A stretch of 31,272 nt of DNA from contig DYRX01000006.1 of NCBI GenBank assembly GCA_020718525.1, positions 1 through 31,272 on the forward strand, read 5' to 3'. This DNA comes from Victivallis vadensis (GTDB lineage Bacteria > Verrucomicrobiota > Lentisphaeria > Victivallales > GWF2-50-93). Below are positions 15,827 through 23,934 of the stretch, in pieces. The notes beneath the pieces are model-generated. The model ran no database searches, was not told where the DNA came from, and saw nothing but the letters and a program-made list of their open reading frames with translations. The translations under genes and the position numbers were made by a program. Each line of letters starts with the position of its first letter. Position 1 is the stretch's first letter.

Positions 15827-16915
15827 TCACATGATTGGGGAGAGCTTGCCAGAATCCAGCATTTTCAATTCAGGCTTGAGTCTGACAGAGCGGACGGCTT
15901 TGTCCGACTCCCTCGTCATCCGCGCCATCATGTCTCCGGCGACCGTCCCCATCTTCTCCCAGTCAAGATGTGAGATTGTGCAGGGGAATTGCTCGTAGTT
16001 GAGCATGCCGTATAAAAACTGGCATGGTGCAAGAAGGTCTCTGTCGGCGAAGTGCACAAATTCTGTTTTCCGTATGATTTCTGGAAGAAGTCCCCGGTCC
16101 TGTCTCATCGGAAAAATCAAGGACGGACTCACGAAGCTGTTTTCCACAAAGACTGCGGTCGGAACGTCAGGAGATGCCTGCCTCATCAGCGTCTCAAACG
16201 CCCTTCTTCCCGGTCTTTGTCCGTGGGGATCCTCAAGCTCCGCATTTGAGGTCTCGGCCTGAACGACAAGTCTTTTGTCGAACTCTATCCCATTTTCCGA
16301 AAGGACGCACTGGTATGCGGCGAATTTTTTTGCAGAATTTGGAGTGTCCGCGCAGTTCCATCGAATGATTCCAATCCTCCTATGCCCCTTCGAGACCAGA
16401 TGCCTGACCGCGTCGCATGTCCCGTTGAAACTGTCCATCATGACCGTGGAAATGCCAGAAACCTCATATTCATGCCCGAAAATGATTACGCCAAGGCCAG
16501 CGTCCAAAATTTTTTCGGCTATTCTGCCGCGGAGAGGTATAGTGGAGTCCAGAAGAATTCCGGAAGGCTTGTGAGCTTCAATCGTTTTCGAAACAAGGGA
16601 AAAAAGCGCGTCCGACTTGCTTGAAGCGATGTCCACAAAATCGAGCCTGCTTTCGATGCCCGCACTTGCGAGCGAAGCCCTGAGACCATTGAAAAACTCG
16701 TATCCTCTCAGCGTTGACTGAGAGTCAACCGGATGAAACCTGCTCTGCAGGCACAAAACTGGGCGCAAAGCGAATTTAGGCTTGATGCCCCCTTTTTCGA
16801 TCGTCTCCAGCACAATCTTGCGCGTCTCTTCGGAAAACCTACCCTTGCCTCGAAGAATGTTCGACACCGCCGCGCCCGAAAGACCGAGCTTTTCTGCCAC
16901 TTCCTTTTGCTTCAT
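15827..16915 (-). CDS. LacI/GalR-type transcriptional regulator
   Basis: The protein has 362 residues. The N-terminus is a LacI helix-turn-helix beginning at once (MKQKEVAEKLGLSGAAVSNI), with a hinge-like region to residue 50. A periplasmic-binding-protein-like sensor domain follows, including GYEFFNGLRASLASAGIE, SGILLDSTIPLRG, GVIIFGHE, and MDSFNGTCDAVRHLVSKGHRRIGII. The effector is probably a sugar, by family knowledge. ATG 16915 has AGGAG nine bases upstream. A perfect 12-base tandem repeat lies 15 bases upstream of the start codon and may be its own operator. It diverges from the broken prepilin gene. In Lentisphaerae such regulators often sit beside prepilin-like genes and glycan-use genes, but no glycoside hydrolase or sulfatase is present here. 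Confidence 0.88.
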   Translation of the reverse strand: MKQKEVAEKLGLSGAAVSNILRGKGRFSEETRKIVLETIEKGGIKPKFALRPVLCLQSRFHPVDSQSTLRGYEFFNGLRASLASAGIESRLDFVDIASSKSDALFSLVSKTIEAHKPSGILLDSTIPLRGRIAEKILDAGLGVIIFGHEYEVSGISTVMMDSFNGTCDAVRHLVSKGHRRIGIIRWNCADTPNSAKKFAAYQCVLSENGIEFDKRLVVQAETSNAELEDPHGQRPGRRAFETLMRQASPDVPTAVFVENSFVSPSLIFPMRQDRGLLPEIIRKTEFVHFADRDLLAPCQFLYGMLNYEQFPCTISHLDWEKMGTVAGDMMARMTRESDKAVRSVRLKPELKMLDSGKLSPIM

Positions 16916-16929
16916 TTATCTTATCTCCT

Positions 16930-16953
16930 AGTTAATATTTAAGTTAATATTTA
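16930..16953. repeat. Perfect 12-bp tandem repeat upstream of the LacI-type gene
   Basis: AGTTAATATTTA occurs twice back to back (16930-16941 and 16942-16953), between the ribosome site of the LacI-type gene and an AT-rich promoter-like region. Same-face spacing of 12 bases is close to one helical turn. A likely regulator-binding site, possibly for autoregulation. Confidence 0.6.
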
Positions 16954-17024
16954 TCCAATTATTTCAATTGCAATCCCCAATTTATGAATTTTATGTTAAG
17001 ATTGTGTAAAATATTATAAGAGGC

Positions 17025-17053
17025 TTGAAATATATCATAACTTAACCTATAAT
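17025..17053 (+). promoter_or_regulatory. Sigma70-type promoter of the prepilin-like gene
   Basis: TTGAAA (17025-17030) and a perfect TATAAT (17048-17053) are separated by exactly 17 bases. Transcription would begin near 17060, giving a leader of about 25 bases to the ATG at 17086, whose ribosome site is AGGGGAG. The best promoter match in the window. Confidence 0.75.
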
Positions 17054-17085
17054 TTATCATAAAATCAAAGAGGGGAGAGATTCCG

Positions 17086-17864
17086 ATGCAGAGAAGAAAA
17101 TCGCTCGAAGGATGTTTGAACTCTTGTTTTTGGCTTTCATCGAGATGCCGCAGAAGAAAAAGTTCTGCACCGGCATACCGCGCTAGGCTTTTTTCAGCCT
17201 TCACTCTCATCGAGCTTTTAGTCGTGATTGCAATAATTGCGATTTTGGCGGCAATTCTTTTGCCTGCGCTGAAAAGAGCCAAAGACGAGGCAATGATGAT
17301 TTCATGCGCAGGAAATCTACGGCAATTGACAGTAGGAATGCTTCCTACGTTGGAGAATGGCAATACTACCCGACTCAGGGAGGACTCAGATATGGAGATA
17401 TCAGAGATTCCCTGGTGTCCTATTGTCCGGATGGAGCTCCAGCCAATCCCGCTTTGAGCAACGACTGGGGCAAACTGCATTGTCCGTCATGGTCCATGAT
17501 CAACTCGAAAATGTCAGGCGCTAACAGGGCAGGCCAGAGGAGCTACTATTGGAATTCCATTGATCCAGCGCCAAAAACCTTGAGAGGTGCTTCGCCTCTG
17601 GAGATAGGTAGAAATATGGGGTTGACTGGATTGGACCGGCACAATAAGATGATACAATGCAAGCGCCCGGAAAAGCTGGCGATATTTTTTGACTGGTATT
17701 GGGGGAGAAAGGATAACAACGGCTACTACGGGCAAGGATATTTGCCCAGCCATCCTCTTGGTCAAAAATGGAGAATGAACATTTCTTGCACAGATGGACA
17801 TCTAGCACGGGCCGGAGTGGACGAAATCGAAGATGACTACGGCATTCATCATGTCCTGCCCTGA
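17086..17864 (+). pseudogene. Prepilin-like protein (N-terminal methylation type), one-base frameshift
   Basis: The first frame starts at ATG 17086 and encodes a long basic leader, a prepilin cleavage site between A38 and F39 (SAFTLIELLVV), and the hydrophobic helix to about residue 62, then SCAGNLRQLTVGML. After about 17342 the coding sense passes to another frame, SYVGEWQYYP, which runs to the stop at 17864. It carries the H-(x)n-DGH signature (SHPLGQKW then SCTDGHL) typical of Lentisphaerae-type prepilins. Adding one base in the CTT at 17341-17343 rejoins them: 780 bases, 259 residues, the usual family size. Read as it stands, the first frame ends at 17457 after 123 residues. Either a real inactivating deletion or an assembly error; promoter and ribosome site are intact. 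Normally such proteins are secreted pseudopilin-like or surface proteins. Confidence 0.8.
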
Positions 17865-17872
17865 CGTTTGCC

Positions 17873-17889
17873 CTGGCGCGCCGCGCCAG
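17873..17889. other. GC-rich hairpin after the prepilin-like gene
   Basis: CTGGCGC and GCGCCAG form a perfect 7-bp stem around GCC, starting nine bases after the stop. No T-run follows on either strand, so it may stabilise the 3' end or weakly terminate. The remainder up to 18027 shows nothing I can assign. Confidence 0.4.
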
Positions 17890-18027
17890 ACAAGAATGGA
17901 AATGTCTGGCAGGAATCTTGCGACCTCCCTTTCAATTTCAGATGTCTGAGATTTCACCAGAACGAACGAGAACCTCGCACCTGGAAAATATTTTGCACAT
18001 CATTCCCCATGAAAAACTGGAAAGATA

Positions 18028-19614
18028 TTAAGATAAGATTTTGCTCATGACCTTGCGGAGGAATGATTTTATATGGGAGTTTTGCAGAGATGTGAGGGAG
18101 CGTAGCGCCTCATTCTTGAAATGCTCGCAGAGCTGTTTTGCCTTATCCAATGCCAAACTTTTGTCGGCGGCGGCGATAATTTTATGTAAAGACTTGTCGC
18201 TTAGGCATTTGCCGCAATTTTCAAGGAAGATCGCCTTTGATGCCCTGGAATCGTTTTGGAATGCCAGGGCAACTATCAGTGAATTCAGCGCCTGATCCCG
18301 GGTGAGCTTTTTCGACTGGAAATCCTCGATGTCATCCTTTATCTGATACGCGACTCCGAGGGACTCGCTGAATTCCGCCAGAAGCTTGCAGACAGAATCT
18401 TCGCAGGACGCGCAGAGTGCTCCCAGAACGAGCGCGACTTCGAAAGCCGGGGATGTCTTTTTCTTGAATATCTCTATTATTTTTTCCGGCGAGGGCATTT
18501 TTTTGGAGTTTCTGAGAAAGAGTTCGTCACCCTGTCCTTCGCAAAGGTCTTTATGTGCCTTTGTTGCGGCTTCAAACATTTTTATTTTAAGATCGGATGA
18601 AAGTTCTCCGGCATTCGCTATAAGGGAGTATCCGAGTCCGATCAGGCTGTCTCCGACGTTCAGGGCGATCGGGACCCCAAGCTTTTTATGCAGAGTGGTC
18701 TCGCCGTCCCTGAGATCATCGTCGTCCTCGATGTCGTCATGAATGAGGGAGGCCTTGTGGAAGCATTCCACCGCCATGGCTATGCTTTGAAGCGGCGGCG
18801 GCATTTGTCCGGCATCAGATCGGACTGAAAAATAGATTCCGGCGGCGAGGAAGGGGCGCCATCTTTTGCCGGATCCGGAAAGGTATTCGAGCACAAGCTT
18901 GTCCACGACGGAATCGCCGGACTTTGCGAGTTTCGCAATTTGCTCCTTTGAAAAGAGCGAATGCACTTTTTCCTTGAGCGAGTCAAGATCCGGCAGAGAG
19001 CGCCATTTTTCCTGGGATTTTTCTGATATTGCCGAGAACAGCCACGGAAGATCAAGCTTTGTTTCAATGCATCCATCGTATTCGAGGGGAATTGCAATTC
19101 CCGGAACGGCGTGACCTGACATTTTTGCGAAGACCTTTTCGAGGGAGGACATGCATCCCACGCCGACAACGCAGTCTATTTTTCCGCCTTCGATGAGCTT
19201 TGTCACCAGGGTTGTGCCTTCGGCGATTACGACTACGTAGCCAAGCTTTTCCGCTTCCGTCTGGATTGTGCCGATCTGGCAGTTGCCGCATTTGGCGCAA
19301 AGCAGGCCGAATTCGTCGCATTCAGCTTTGCATGCGGATAGATTGCGAAGGCATTGCGGTATCATGAGCACGCGTCTCTCGAATGGAATGGAAGACACTG
19401 TTTTGCTCCAGACTTCGTTGTTCAGGAGCACTGAGCAAAATCGTTCGAGATCTGCCGGTATCTTTTTAGATCTCATGAAGGAGCGCGTAAGCGAGCTTAT
19501 TTCCTCGAGAGAAAGAGGCGGAACAACCTTCTTTTCCGAAATGAAATCTTTGACCTTTTTAGCGAGTGCCAGCCTTTGGGAGCTATTCTTTGGCTTTCCG
19601 GAAATCATAGGCAT
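18028..19614 (-). CDS. DUF116 domain fused to polyprenyl diphosphate synthase
   Basis: The protein has 528 residues. Residues about 80-185 form a cysteine-rich DUF116 domain: RVLMIPQCLR, then C95, C99, C106, C109, C112, VVGVGCMSSLEKV with C154, and C182, a set that could bind metal or an iron-sulfur cluster. Residues about 235-528 form a trans-prenyl synthase with GSGKRWRPFL, first aspartate motif DDIED (293-297) and second DDIED (427-431). It should condense isopentenyl diphosphate onto allylic primers. Small residues (Ala288, Ser289) before the first motif suggest a product longer than farnesyl, by inference. The two domains are normally separate in most bacteria. ATG 19614 has only a weak GGA upstream; ATG 19608 is possible. 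Probably cytoplasmic; monocistronic. Confidence 0.85.
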   Translation of the reverse strand: MPMISGKPKNSSQRLALAKKVKDFISEKKVVPPLSLEEISSLTRSFMRSKKIPADLERFCSVLLNNEVWSKTVSSIPFERRVLMIPQCLRNLSACKAECDEFGLLCAKCGNCQIGTIQTEAEKLGYVVVIAEGTTLVTKLIEGGKIDCVVGVGCMSSLEKVFAKMSGHAVPGIAIPLEYDGCIETKLDLPWLFSAISEKSQEKWRSLPDLDSLKEKVHSLFSKEQIAKLAKSGDSVVDKLVLEYLSGSGKRWRPFLAAGIYFSVRSDAGQMPPPLQSIAMAVECFHKASLIHDDIEDDDDLRDGETTLHKKLGVPIALNVGDSLIGLGYSLIANAGELSSDLKIKMFEAATKAHKDLCEGQGDELFLRNSKKMPSPEKIIEIFKKKTSPAFEVALVLGALCASCEDSVCKLLAEFSESLGVAYQIKDDIEDFQSKKLTRDQALNSLIVALAFQNDSRASKAIFLENCGKCLSDKSLHKIIAAADKSLALDKAKQLCEHFKNEALRSLTSLQNSHIKSFLRKVMSKILS

Positions 19615-19956
19615 CCAAATTTTCCGTCGGTGTTTTTTCAGAGGAATATAGCTTTCAAATCAAAAAAAATAAAGGGGCTTTTCCGAAAAGAAGACTCGAT
19701 AATCCAGGCGTAAATCTTTCCGCAGACCTCCGCTCCAGATTATCTGATGAAAATCGCAGCGCAATTTTTTCCGGCTCTTGGCGGCTTGGCGAGCTTGAAA
19801 ATATTGAAAACTGGATTTCAACAATGAATATTGAGTTGGAAAATCCTTGCCCGCCAAAATGACAATTTTCAGCCTAAAAGAGTATAATATTTACTTCCGA
19901 AAATTGCCTGCCAGAGCCCAAATCCTCGCATCGCATGATCTTTTTCCGGAACAACC
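19615..19956. other. 342-base intergenic region with promoter-like boxes
   Basis: No convincing gene. On the plus strand ATGACA (19859-19864) and a perfect TATAAT (19883-19888) are 18 bases apart and point into the 3' end of dsbD, so any transcript would be antisense. On the minus strand the same bases read TATTAT/TATACT and could be the -10 of the polyprenyl synthase gene, but its -35 is poor. CTTTTC-C-GAAAAG (19679-19691) followed on the minus strand by a U-rich stretch is a weak hairpin. A 65-codon minus-strand frame here has no family features. Confidence 0.35.
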
Positions 19957-21795
19957 CTATTTTTCCGAAAGCTTATTCATCATGGCCAAGAGATTCTCTG
20001 GGCTTATGAAGCCGACCGAGCGACCCTTTGTTGCTCCATCGGAGTCGGCAAGTATCACGGTAGGAAAGCCCTTCACCTGATATTTTTCCAGAATTCTGTC
20101 CAGCTCCGCGCTGTTGCGCGTCGCGTCAATTTTCAGGAAAATCCATGCATTTTTGGATTTTTTTACAAAGTCCGGATTCTTGAATGTGAATGCTTCAAGC
20201 TCTTTGCACGCCGCGCACCATTCCGCTGTGAAGTCAATCAGAACCGGCTTTTCTTCAAGCTTGGCAAGCTCGATCGCCTCTTCAGGCGATGAAAGCCACT
20301 TGATCTGCTCCGATCTGCCGGCGGATCCTTGCTCATCTCCCAAAAACGGATAGACAAGAGAGAAGGACAGGATGAGCGCCCCGAGACCCTTCAGAATTTT
20401 CACTGCCGGCTTTGGTGAATGTCCGTCCGCGTGCGCCGCCCCCATCAGGAATCCGGCGCAAGCAAGAAGAACAGGAAAATACGCACCGTCTGGAAGCTCC
20501 GCAACAAGCGCTTTTTTCATGTCAGGCAAAGCGATGAAAATTGCGAAATTCGCAATTGCAAGGATTGCAATTCCAAGCACGCTTTTTATTATGTCCATGA
20601 AAGGTCCGCTCTTTGGGACGCCAGCGGCACCGCTTGCCACGAAGATGAATGGCATTCCAAATCCGCATGCGTAAGAAGCAAGAGATAGAATTCCAAAAAA
20701 TGTGTCGCCACTTGCCGCGACAATTCCAATCAGGACGCCAAGAACCGGACCTGTGCAAGGGACTGCGACAAATCCTGCGGCAAGCCCCATGACAAAGGCG
20801 CCAAACTCCGTGCCTCCGCCAAGCCCGCCGAGCTTTGCCTGGATCGAGGATGGAATTTGCAGATCATAGAAGCCGAGCATCGAGAAGCCCAGCAAAATGA
20901 AAAGCGCCGCAAAGACAATTATCAGATATGGGTTTCCAAGTATCTGAGTGCCGAAAGCCCTTCCTGAAAGAGAGGCGATGACTGCCAGGCTCGTGAAAGT
21001 GATAACGATACCTAAAACATATAGGAGAGATCTGCGGAGAGACTGAATTTTTGAAACGTTTTTTCCGGCGCCCATGATCGCAATTGTTATTGGGATCATC
21101 GGCAGTACACAGGGGGTCATTGCGCTCAGGAGTCCGCCGATGAACGCCCCAATTACCAGCAGGATTCCTCCTTTTTTCAGCAGATTGGCTCCGAATCCCT
21201 GGGAGACTGCGCTTATTTCCCTTTGCGGGAGATCATTTATTCCGCCCGCCTCCGATCCGCCATATTTTATTTCTTCCGACCGGGACATCTTGTCAAGATT
21301 CCGCACTGAGCCAGGATTTGCGGAATTCGCAGAATCACCTTGCTTCAATTCTATAGAGAGGCTCTTTGGCGGATAGCAGACAAATGGATTTTTTGCACAG
21401 CCCTGATAGCTGATTTCAGCGCGGTATGCTGTCTTTGGATCTGTCTTGAAAACCCAGACGTGGCCGCCTTCGGCATAAATTTTCATTTCTCCGCCTTCTT
21501 CGCCGTGCGCGGATTCCGCCTGCGGGGAGCTAAGGAGCTCCGCCTGCGCTCCGTCTGACGAAAGCAGTTTCACGTCGCAGGATTCTTCATAGACGTAGTG
21601 GCTGGGCGGAGACTTGAGGGAGATTTGCGCCTCTGAATCGGAGATCCTGCTCGCAGTCCATTCGAAGGAAGGCGGATTGGAGCTTGAAAACGATTCAGTC
21701 GAAGCGGCAAGAAAGAGCAGGGGTAAAATCAAAATTTTGAAAAGAGGCAGGCAGTTCAATCCCCCCCAAATTTGCTCGAACAAACAATTTCTCAT
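19957..21795 (-). CDS. dsbD: Thiol:disulfide interchange protein DsbD
   Basis: DsbD passes electrons from cytoplasmic thioredoxin across the inner membrane to periplasmic disulfide isomerases and related proteins. The product has 612 residues from ATG 21795, with GGAG nine bases upstream; TTG 21810 overlaps that site. A signal peptide is followed by the N-terminal DsbD-alpha domain with its cysteine pair (YQGCAKNPFVCYPPKS). The central membrane domain has the two conserved cysteines in MTPCVLPMIPITI and VAVPCTGPVLG, and the C-terminal thioredoxin domain has EWCAACKELEAF (Cys527/Cys530). All three redox pairs are intact. The inert thioredoxin-like protein at 7361-8689 is therefore a contrast, not a substitute. 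Confidence 0.94.
   Translation of the reverse strand: MRNCLFEQIWGGLNCLPLFKILILPLLFLAASTESFSSSNPPSFEWTASRISDSEAQISLKSPPSHYVYEESCDVKLLSSDGAQAELLSSPQAESAHGEEGGEMKIYAEGGHVWVFKTDPKTAYRAEISYQGCAKNPFVCYPPKSLSIELKQGDSANSANPGSVRNLDKMSRSEEIKYGGSEAGGINDLPQREISAVSQGFGANLLKKGGILLVIGAFIGGLLSAMTPCVLPMIPITIAIMGAGKNVSKIQSLRRSLLYVLGIVITFTSLAVIASLSGRAFGTQILGNPYLIIVFAALFILLGFSMLGFYDLQIPSSIQAKLGGLGGGTEFGAFVMGLAAGFVAVPCTGPVLGVLIGIVAASGDTFFGILSLASYACGFGMPFIFVASGAAGVPKSGPFMDIIKSVLGIAILAIANFAIFIALPDMKKALVAELPDGAYFPVLLACAGFLMGAAHADGHSPKPAVKILKGLGALILSFSLVYPFLGDEQGSAGRSEQIKWLSSPEEAIELAKLEEKPVLIDFTAEWCAACKELEAFTFKNPDFVKKSKNAWIFLKIDATRNSAELDRILEKYQVKGFPTVILADSDGATKGRSVGFISPENLLAMMNKLSEK
20542..20554 (+). repeat. TGCGRAATTCGCA word, copy 2 (in dsbD)
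   Basis: Sequence TGCGAAATTCGCA, a perfect 6-bp inverted repeat with one central base. Inside dsbD (opposite strand), encoding part of the AIANFAIF membrane segment. Confidence 0.6.
21319..21331 (+). repeat. TGCGRAATTCGCA word, copy 3 (in dsbD)
   Basis: Sequence TGCGGAATTCGCA. Inside dsbD, in the segment encoding DSANSANP. Flanks TT and GA match copy 1. Confidence 0.6.
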
Positions 21796-21897
21796 AATGC
21801 TTCGCTCCAATTTTTGACTCCGGAACTAATTCGCAAACACCTCATTGACCTCCTGATTCCGCCGCCTTTCTGCGACAATCCGAATAGATCAGCGGAC

Positions 21898-21924
21898 AAT
21901 ATATGCCAAATTATCAGATTTCAA
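21898..21924 (-). promoter_or_regulatory. Candidate dsbD promoter
   Basis: Reading the minus strand, TTGAAA (21924-21919) and TATATT (21903-21898) are 15 bases apart, shorter than ideal. It lies about 100 bases before the dsbD start. Confidence 0.3.
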
Positions 21925-22041
21925 CAACGTAGAGGTGCTTCTTGAAGCTTGCAAGAGCCCCTAAGCTCGCCCCCCTCCCTGCTTTTTCATGACGAGCAAA
22001 TGGAATCGAAGAGGCTTTTCGCATTTGGGCTTGCTTTCTTC

Positions 22042-22069
22042 TTGAGATATTGAAAAGACATCTTATATT
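22042..22069 (+). promoter_or_regulatory. Candidate promoter of the RDD-rfaE1-hydE-nrdJ operon
   Basis: TTGAGA (22042-22047) and TATATT (22064-22069) are 16 bases apart, about 50 bases before the first gene at 22121. Reasonable sigma70-like match. Confidence 0.45.
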
Positions 22070-22120
22070 CCCGTCCGAATTCCATCACTCGTGTTTCATA
22101 AGCAAAACGGGGAGCATCAC

Positions 22121-22891
22121 ATGGCGAGGAACTGGTATTACGCGGCAGGCGAAGAAAAAAAGGGGCCTTTCGACGAGGCTCAGATGGCGGCGCTTCTTTT
22201 GAACTCGGAAATCAATGCGGGCACTCTTGTCTGGAGCGAAGGCATGAGCGACTGGGCAGAGGCTGGCAACACAGAGCTCGGAAAGCTGATCAAGGACAAA
22301 ACAACGCCGATAAAAATGTCTGGCTTGAGATGCTCTCTCTGCATGAATGATTTTCCAGAAACCGAGCTCATTCAAATCGGAAATTCCAAGGTCTGCGCCA
22401 TATGCAAGCCCATCATGCTCAGAAAGATGCAGGAGGGGGATCTCTTCGCAGGAGAATTGCGCTACGCAGGGTTCTGGATCCGCTTCGTCGCAAAGTTGAT
22501 AGATGGAATCGTCATGCAGGTCGTCGCCCTTCCAGTCACAGTCATAAGCTTCATTCTGCCGAGTGCTCTCAGCGACAATCCAAAAGCTACAATTATCGTT
22601 ATGCTCTTTACTCTCTTTTCCTGGGTTTTCAGCATAGGTGTCGGGCTTGCGTACAACGCCTGGTTCCTGGTCAAATATGGCGCGACACCGGGCAAGCTCG
22701 TTCTAAAGCTTCGCGTCATCAACGCCGACGGCACTGAAAAAATTTCCGTGGGCAAGGCAATTGGAAGATTTTTTGCCGAGATCTTGAGCGGAATAATCCT
22801 CTATATCGGATATATAATGGCGGGCTTCGACGAAGAGAAAAGAGCCCTCCACGACAGAATCTGCAACACGAGAGTTATTCACAAGGGATGA
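22121..22891 (+). CDS. GYF_2-domain RDD-family membrane protein
   Basis: The protein has 256 residues from ATG 22121, preceded by GGGGAG seven bases upstream; the frame extends to a GTG at 22091 but without a ribosome site. Residues 3-52 form a GYF_2 domain (NWYYAAGEEKKGPFDEAQ) like that of the GTPase at 1227-2993. A four-cysteine zinc-binding element follows, CSLC (71-74) and CAIC (92-95). Residues about 112-256 form an RDD domain with several membrane helices: RYAGFWIRFVAKLIDGIV, then a central helix pair, PGKLVLKLRVINADG and the end HDRICNTRVI. RDD proteins are poorly understood membrane proteins, some linked to transport or Na+/H+ exchange. First gene of the plus-strand operon; the next gene starts 7 bases on. 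Confidence 0.85.
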   Translation: MARNWYYAAGEEKKGPFDEAQMAALLLNSEINAGTLVWSEGMSDWAEAGNTELGKLIKDKTTPIKMSGLRCSLCMNDFPETELIQIGNSKVCAICKPIMLRKMQEGDLFAGELRYAGFWIRFVAKLIDGIVMQVVALPVTVISFILPSALSDNPKATIIVMLFTLFSWVFSIGVGLAYNAWFLVKYGATPGKLVLKLRVINADGTEKISVGKAIGRFFAEILSGIILYIGYIMAGFDEEKRALHDRICNTRVIHKG

Positions 22892-22898
22892 TGCAGGC

Positions 22899-23888
22899 GT
22901 GAAGACAGAAAGGCTCAAGAAGATCGTTTCAAACTTCTCCTCGAAAAGAATTGCAGTCTTGGGCGATCTGATCCTAGACAGCTACATATGGGGGAAAACC
23001 GAGCGCATCTCCCAGGAAGCTCCGGTGCCAGTCGTCCAGGTGAAGGAGAGAACATATTCCCTTGGCGGCGCCTCAAATGTCATGCGCAATGTCGGCGCCC
23101 TCGGCGCATCCTGCCATGCGTTCGGAATTTTGGGAGATGATCTCAGTGGGGCGCGCGTCATAGAACTGCTCGCAAAAAGCTCCGTGTCAACTGAATGCAT
23201 AATAAGGAATCCTGAAATATCAACGATAGAGAAGCAGAGGGTGATCGCGTCGAATCAGCAGTTGCTCCGGATAGACTACGAGAAGCCTGAGGAGGTCAAG
23301 GACAAGTTCAGGCAACGCCTGCTTTCGAAGCTTGAAAGGATTTCCGGACAGCTCGACTGCATCATCATAGAGGACTACGCCAAGGGGCTTATGAACAGCG
23401 GCTTTGCGAATGAAATTGTGAAGATTGCGGAAAAAAATGGAATTCCGGCGGGGCTGGATCCGCATCCCTCGCACGATCTTGCGGTCGAGGGGATAGAATT
23501 TGCCACTCCGAACAGGAAGGAGGCTCTCGCAATCTCCGGGGTAAAGGACTGCGGGGCATCGGCCGATCTGCGCCAAGTCGCGTGCAAGCTGATCTCGAAG
23601 TGGAAGACAAATCACCTTCTGATCACTTTGGGAGCAGACGGAATGGAGCTTTTCGACTCGAAAGCCCGCTCGACGCACATTCCAACAAGGGCGAGGGAAG
23701 TTTTCGATGTTACAGGCGCGGGCGACACCGTCATCGCCATTTTTGCGCTCGCCATGGTTTCAGGAGCTTCGCCGGTCGAAGCCGCGCAGTTGGCGAATCA
23801 TGCCGCAGGAATTGTTGTGGCAAGAATCGGAACGTCGTTCGTCACTCCCGACGAACTGGTCTCTTCATTCGAAAACCCACAGGAATAG
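22899..23888 (+). CDS. rfaE1: D-glycero-beta-D-manno-heptose-7-phosphate kinase (HldE kinase domain only)
   Basis: This is a PfkB-family kinase of 329 residues that should phosphorylate heptose-7-phosphate at C1 in ADP-heptose synthesis for lipopolysaccharide. Seen: VLGDLILDSYIWG near the N-terminus, the GGASNVMRN substrate loop, and the DVTGAGDT motif with catalytic Asp276. In E. coli HldE the kinase is fused to an adenylyltransferase; here that domain is missing and must be encoded elsewhere. The start is GTG 22899, with AAGGG at the end of the previous gene as probable ribosome site. The protein implies a Gram-negative envelope. Confidence 0.88.
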   Translation: MKTERLKKIVSNFSSKRIAVLGDLILDSYIWGKTERISQEAPVPVVQVKERTYSLGGASNVMRNVGALGASCHAFGILGDDLSGARVIELLAKSSVSTECIIRNPEISTIEKQRVIASNQQLLRIDYEKPEEVKDKFRQRLLSKLERISGQLDCIIIEDYAKGLMNSGFANEIVKIAEKNGIPAGLDPHPSHDLAVEGIEFATPNRKEALAISGVKDCGASADLRQVACKLISKWKTNHLLITLGADGMELFDSKARSTHIPTRAREVFDVTGAGDTVIAIFALAMVSGASPVEAAQLANHAAGIVVARIGTSFVTPDELVSSFENPQE

Positions 23889-23934
23889 ACCAAAAAAAGA
23901 GTTTCCGCAAATTAGGAATGCAAAAGGGCTGGCA

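Larger units (their letters stand above)
21796..22120. other. Divergent intergenic region between dsbD and the RDD operon
   Basis: This 325-base region has no gene I can support and holds candidate promoters for both flanking genes (listed separately). The middle, 21925-22040, shows a short C-rich patch but no tRNA, riboswitch or repeat that I recognise. Confidence 0.5.

Noticed and set aside
17300..17460. Programmed -1 frameshifting in the prepilin-like gene
   Set aside because: No slippery heptamer such as X-XXY-YYZ with downstream structure is evident at the join; a one-base deletion is simpler.
19660..19857. A 65-codon minus-strand frame between the polyprenyl synthase and dsbD genes
   Set aside because: No ribosome site, domain or neighbour support; treated as intergenic.
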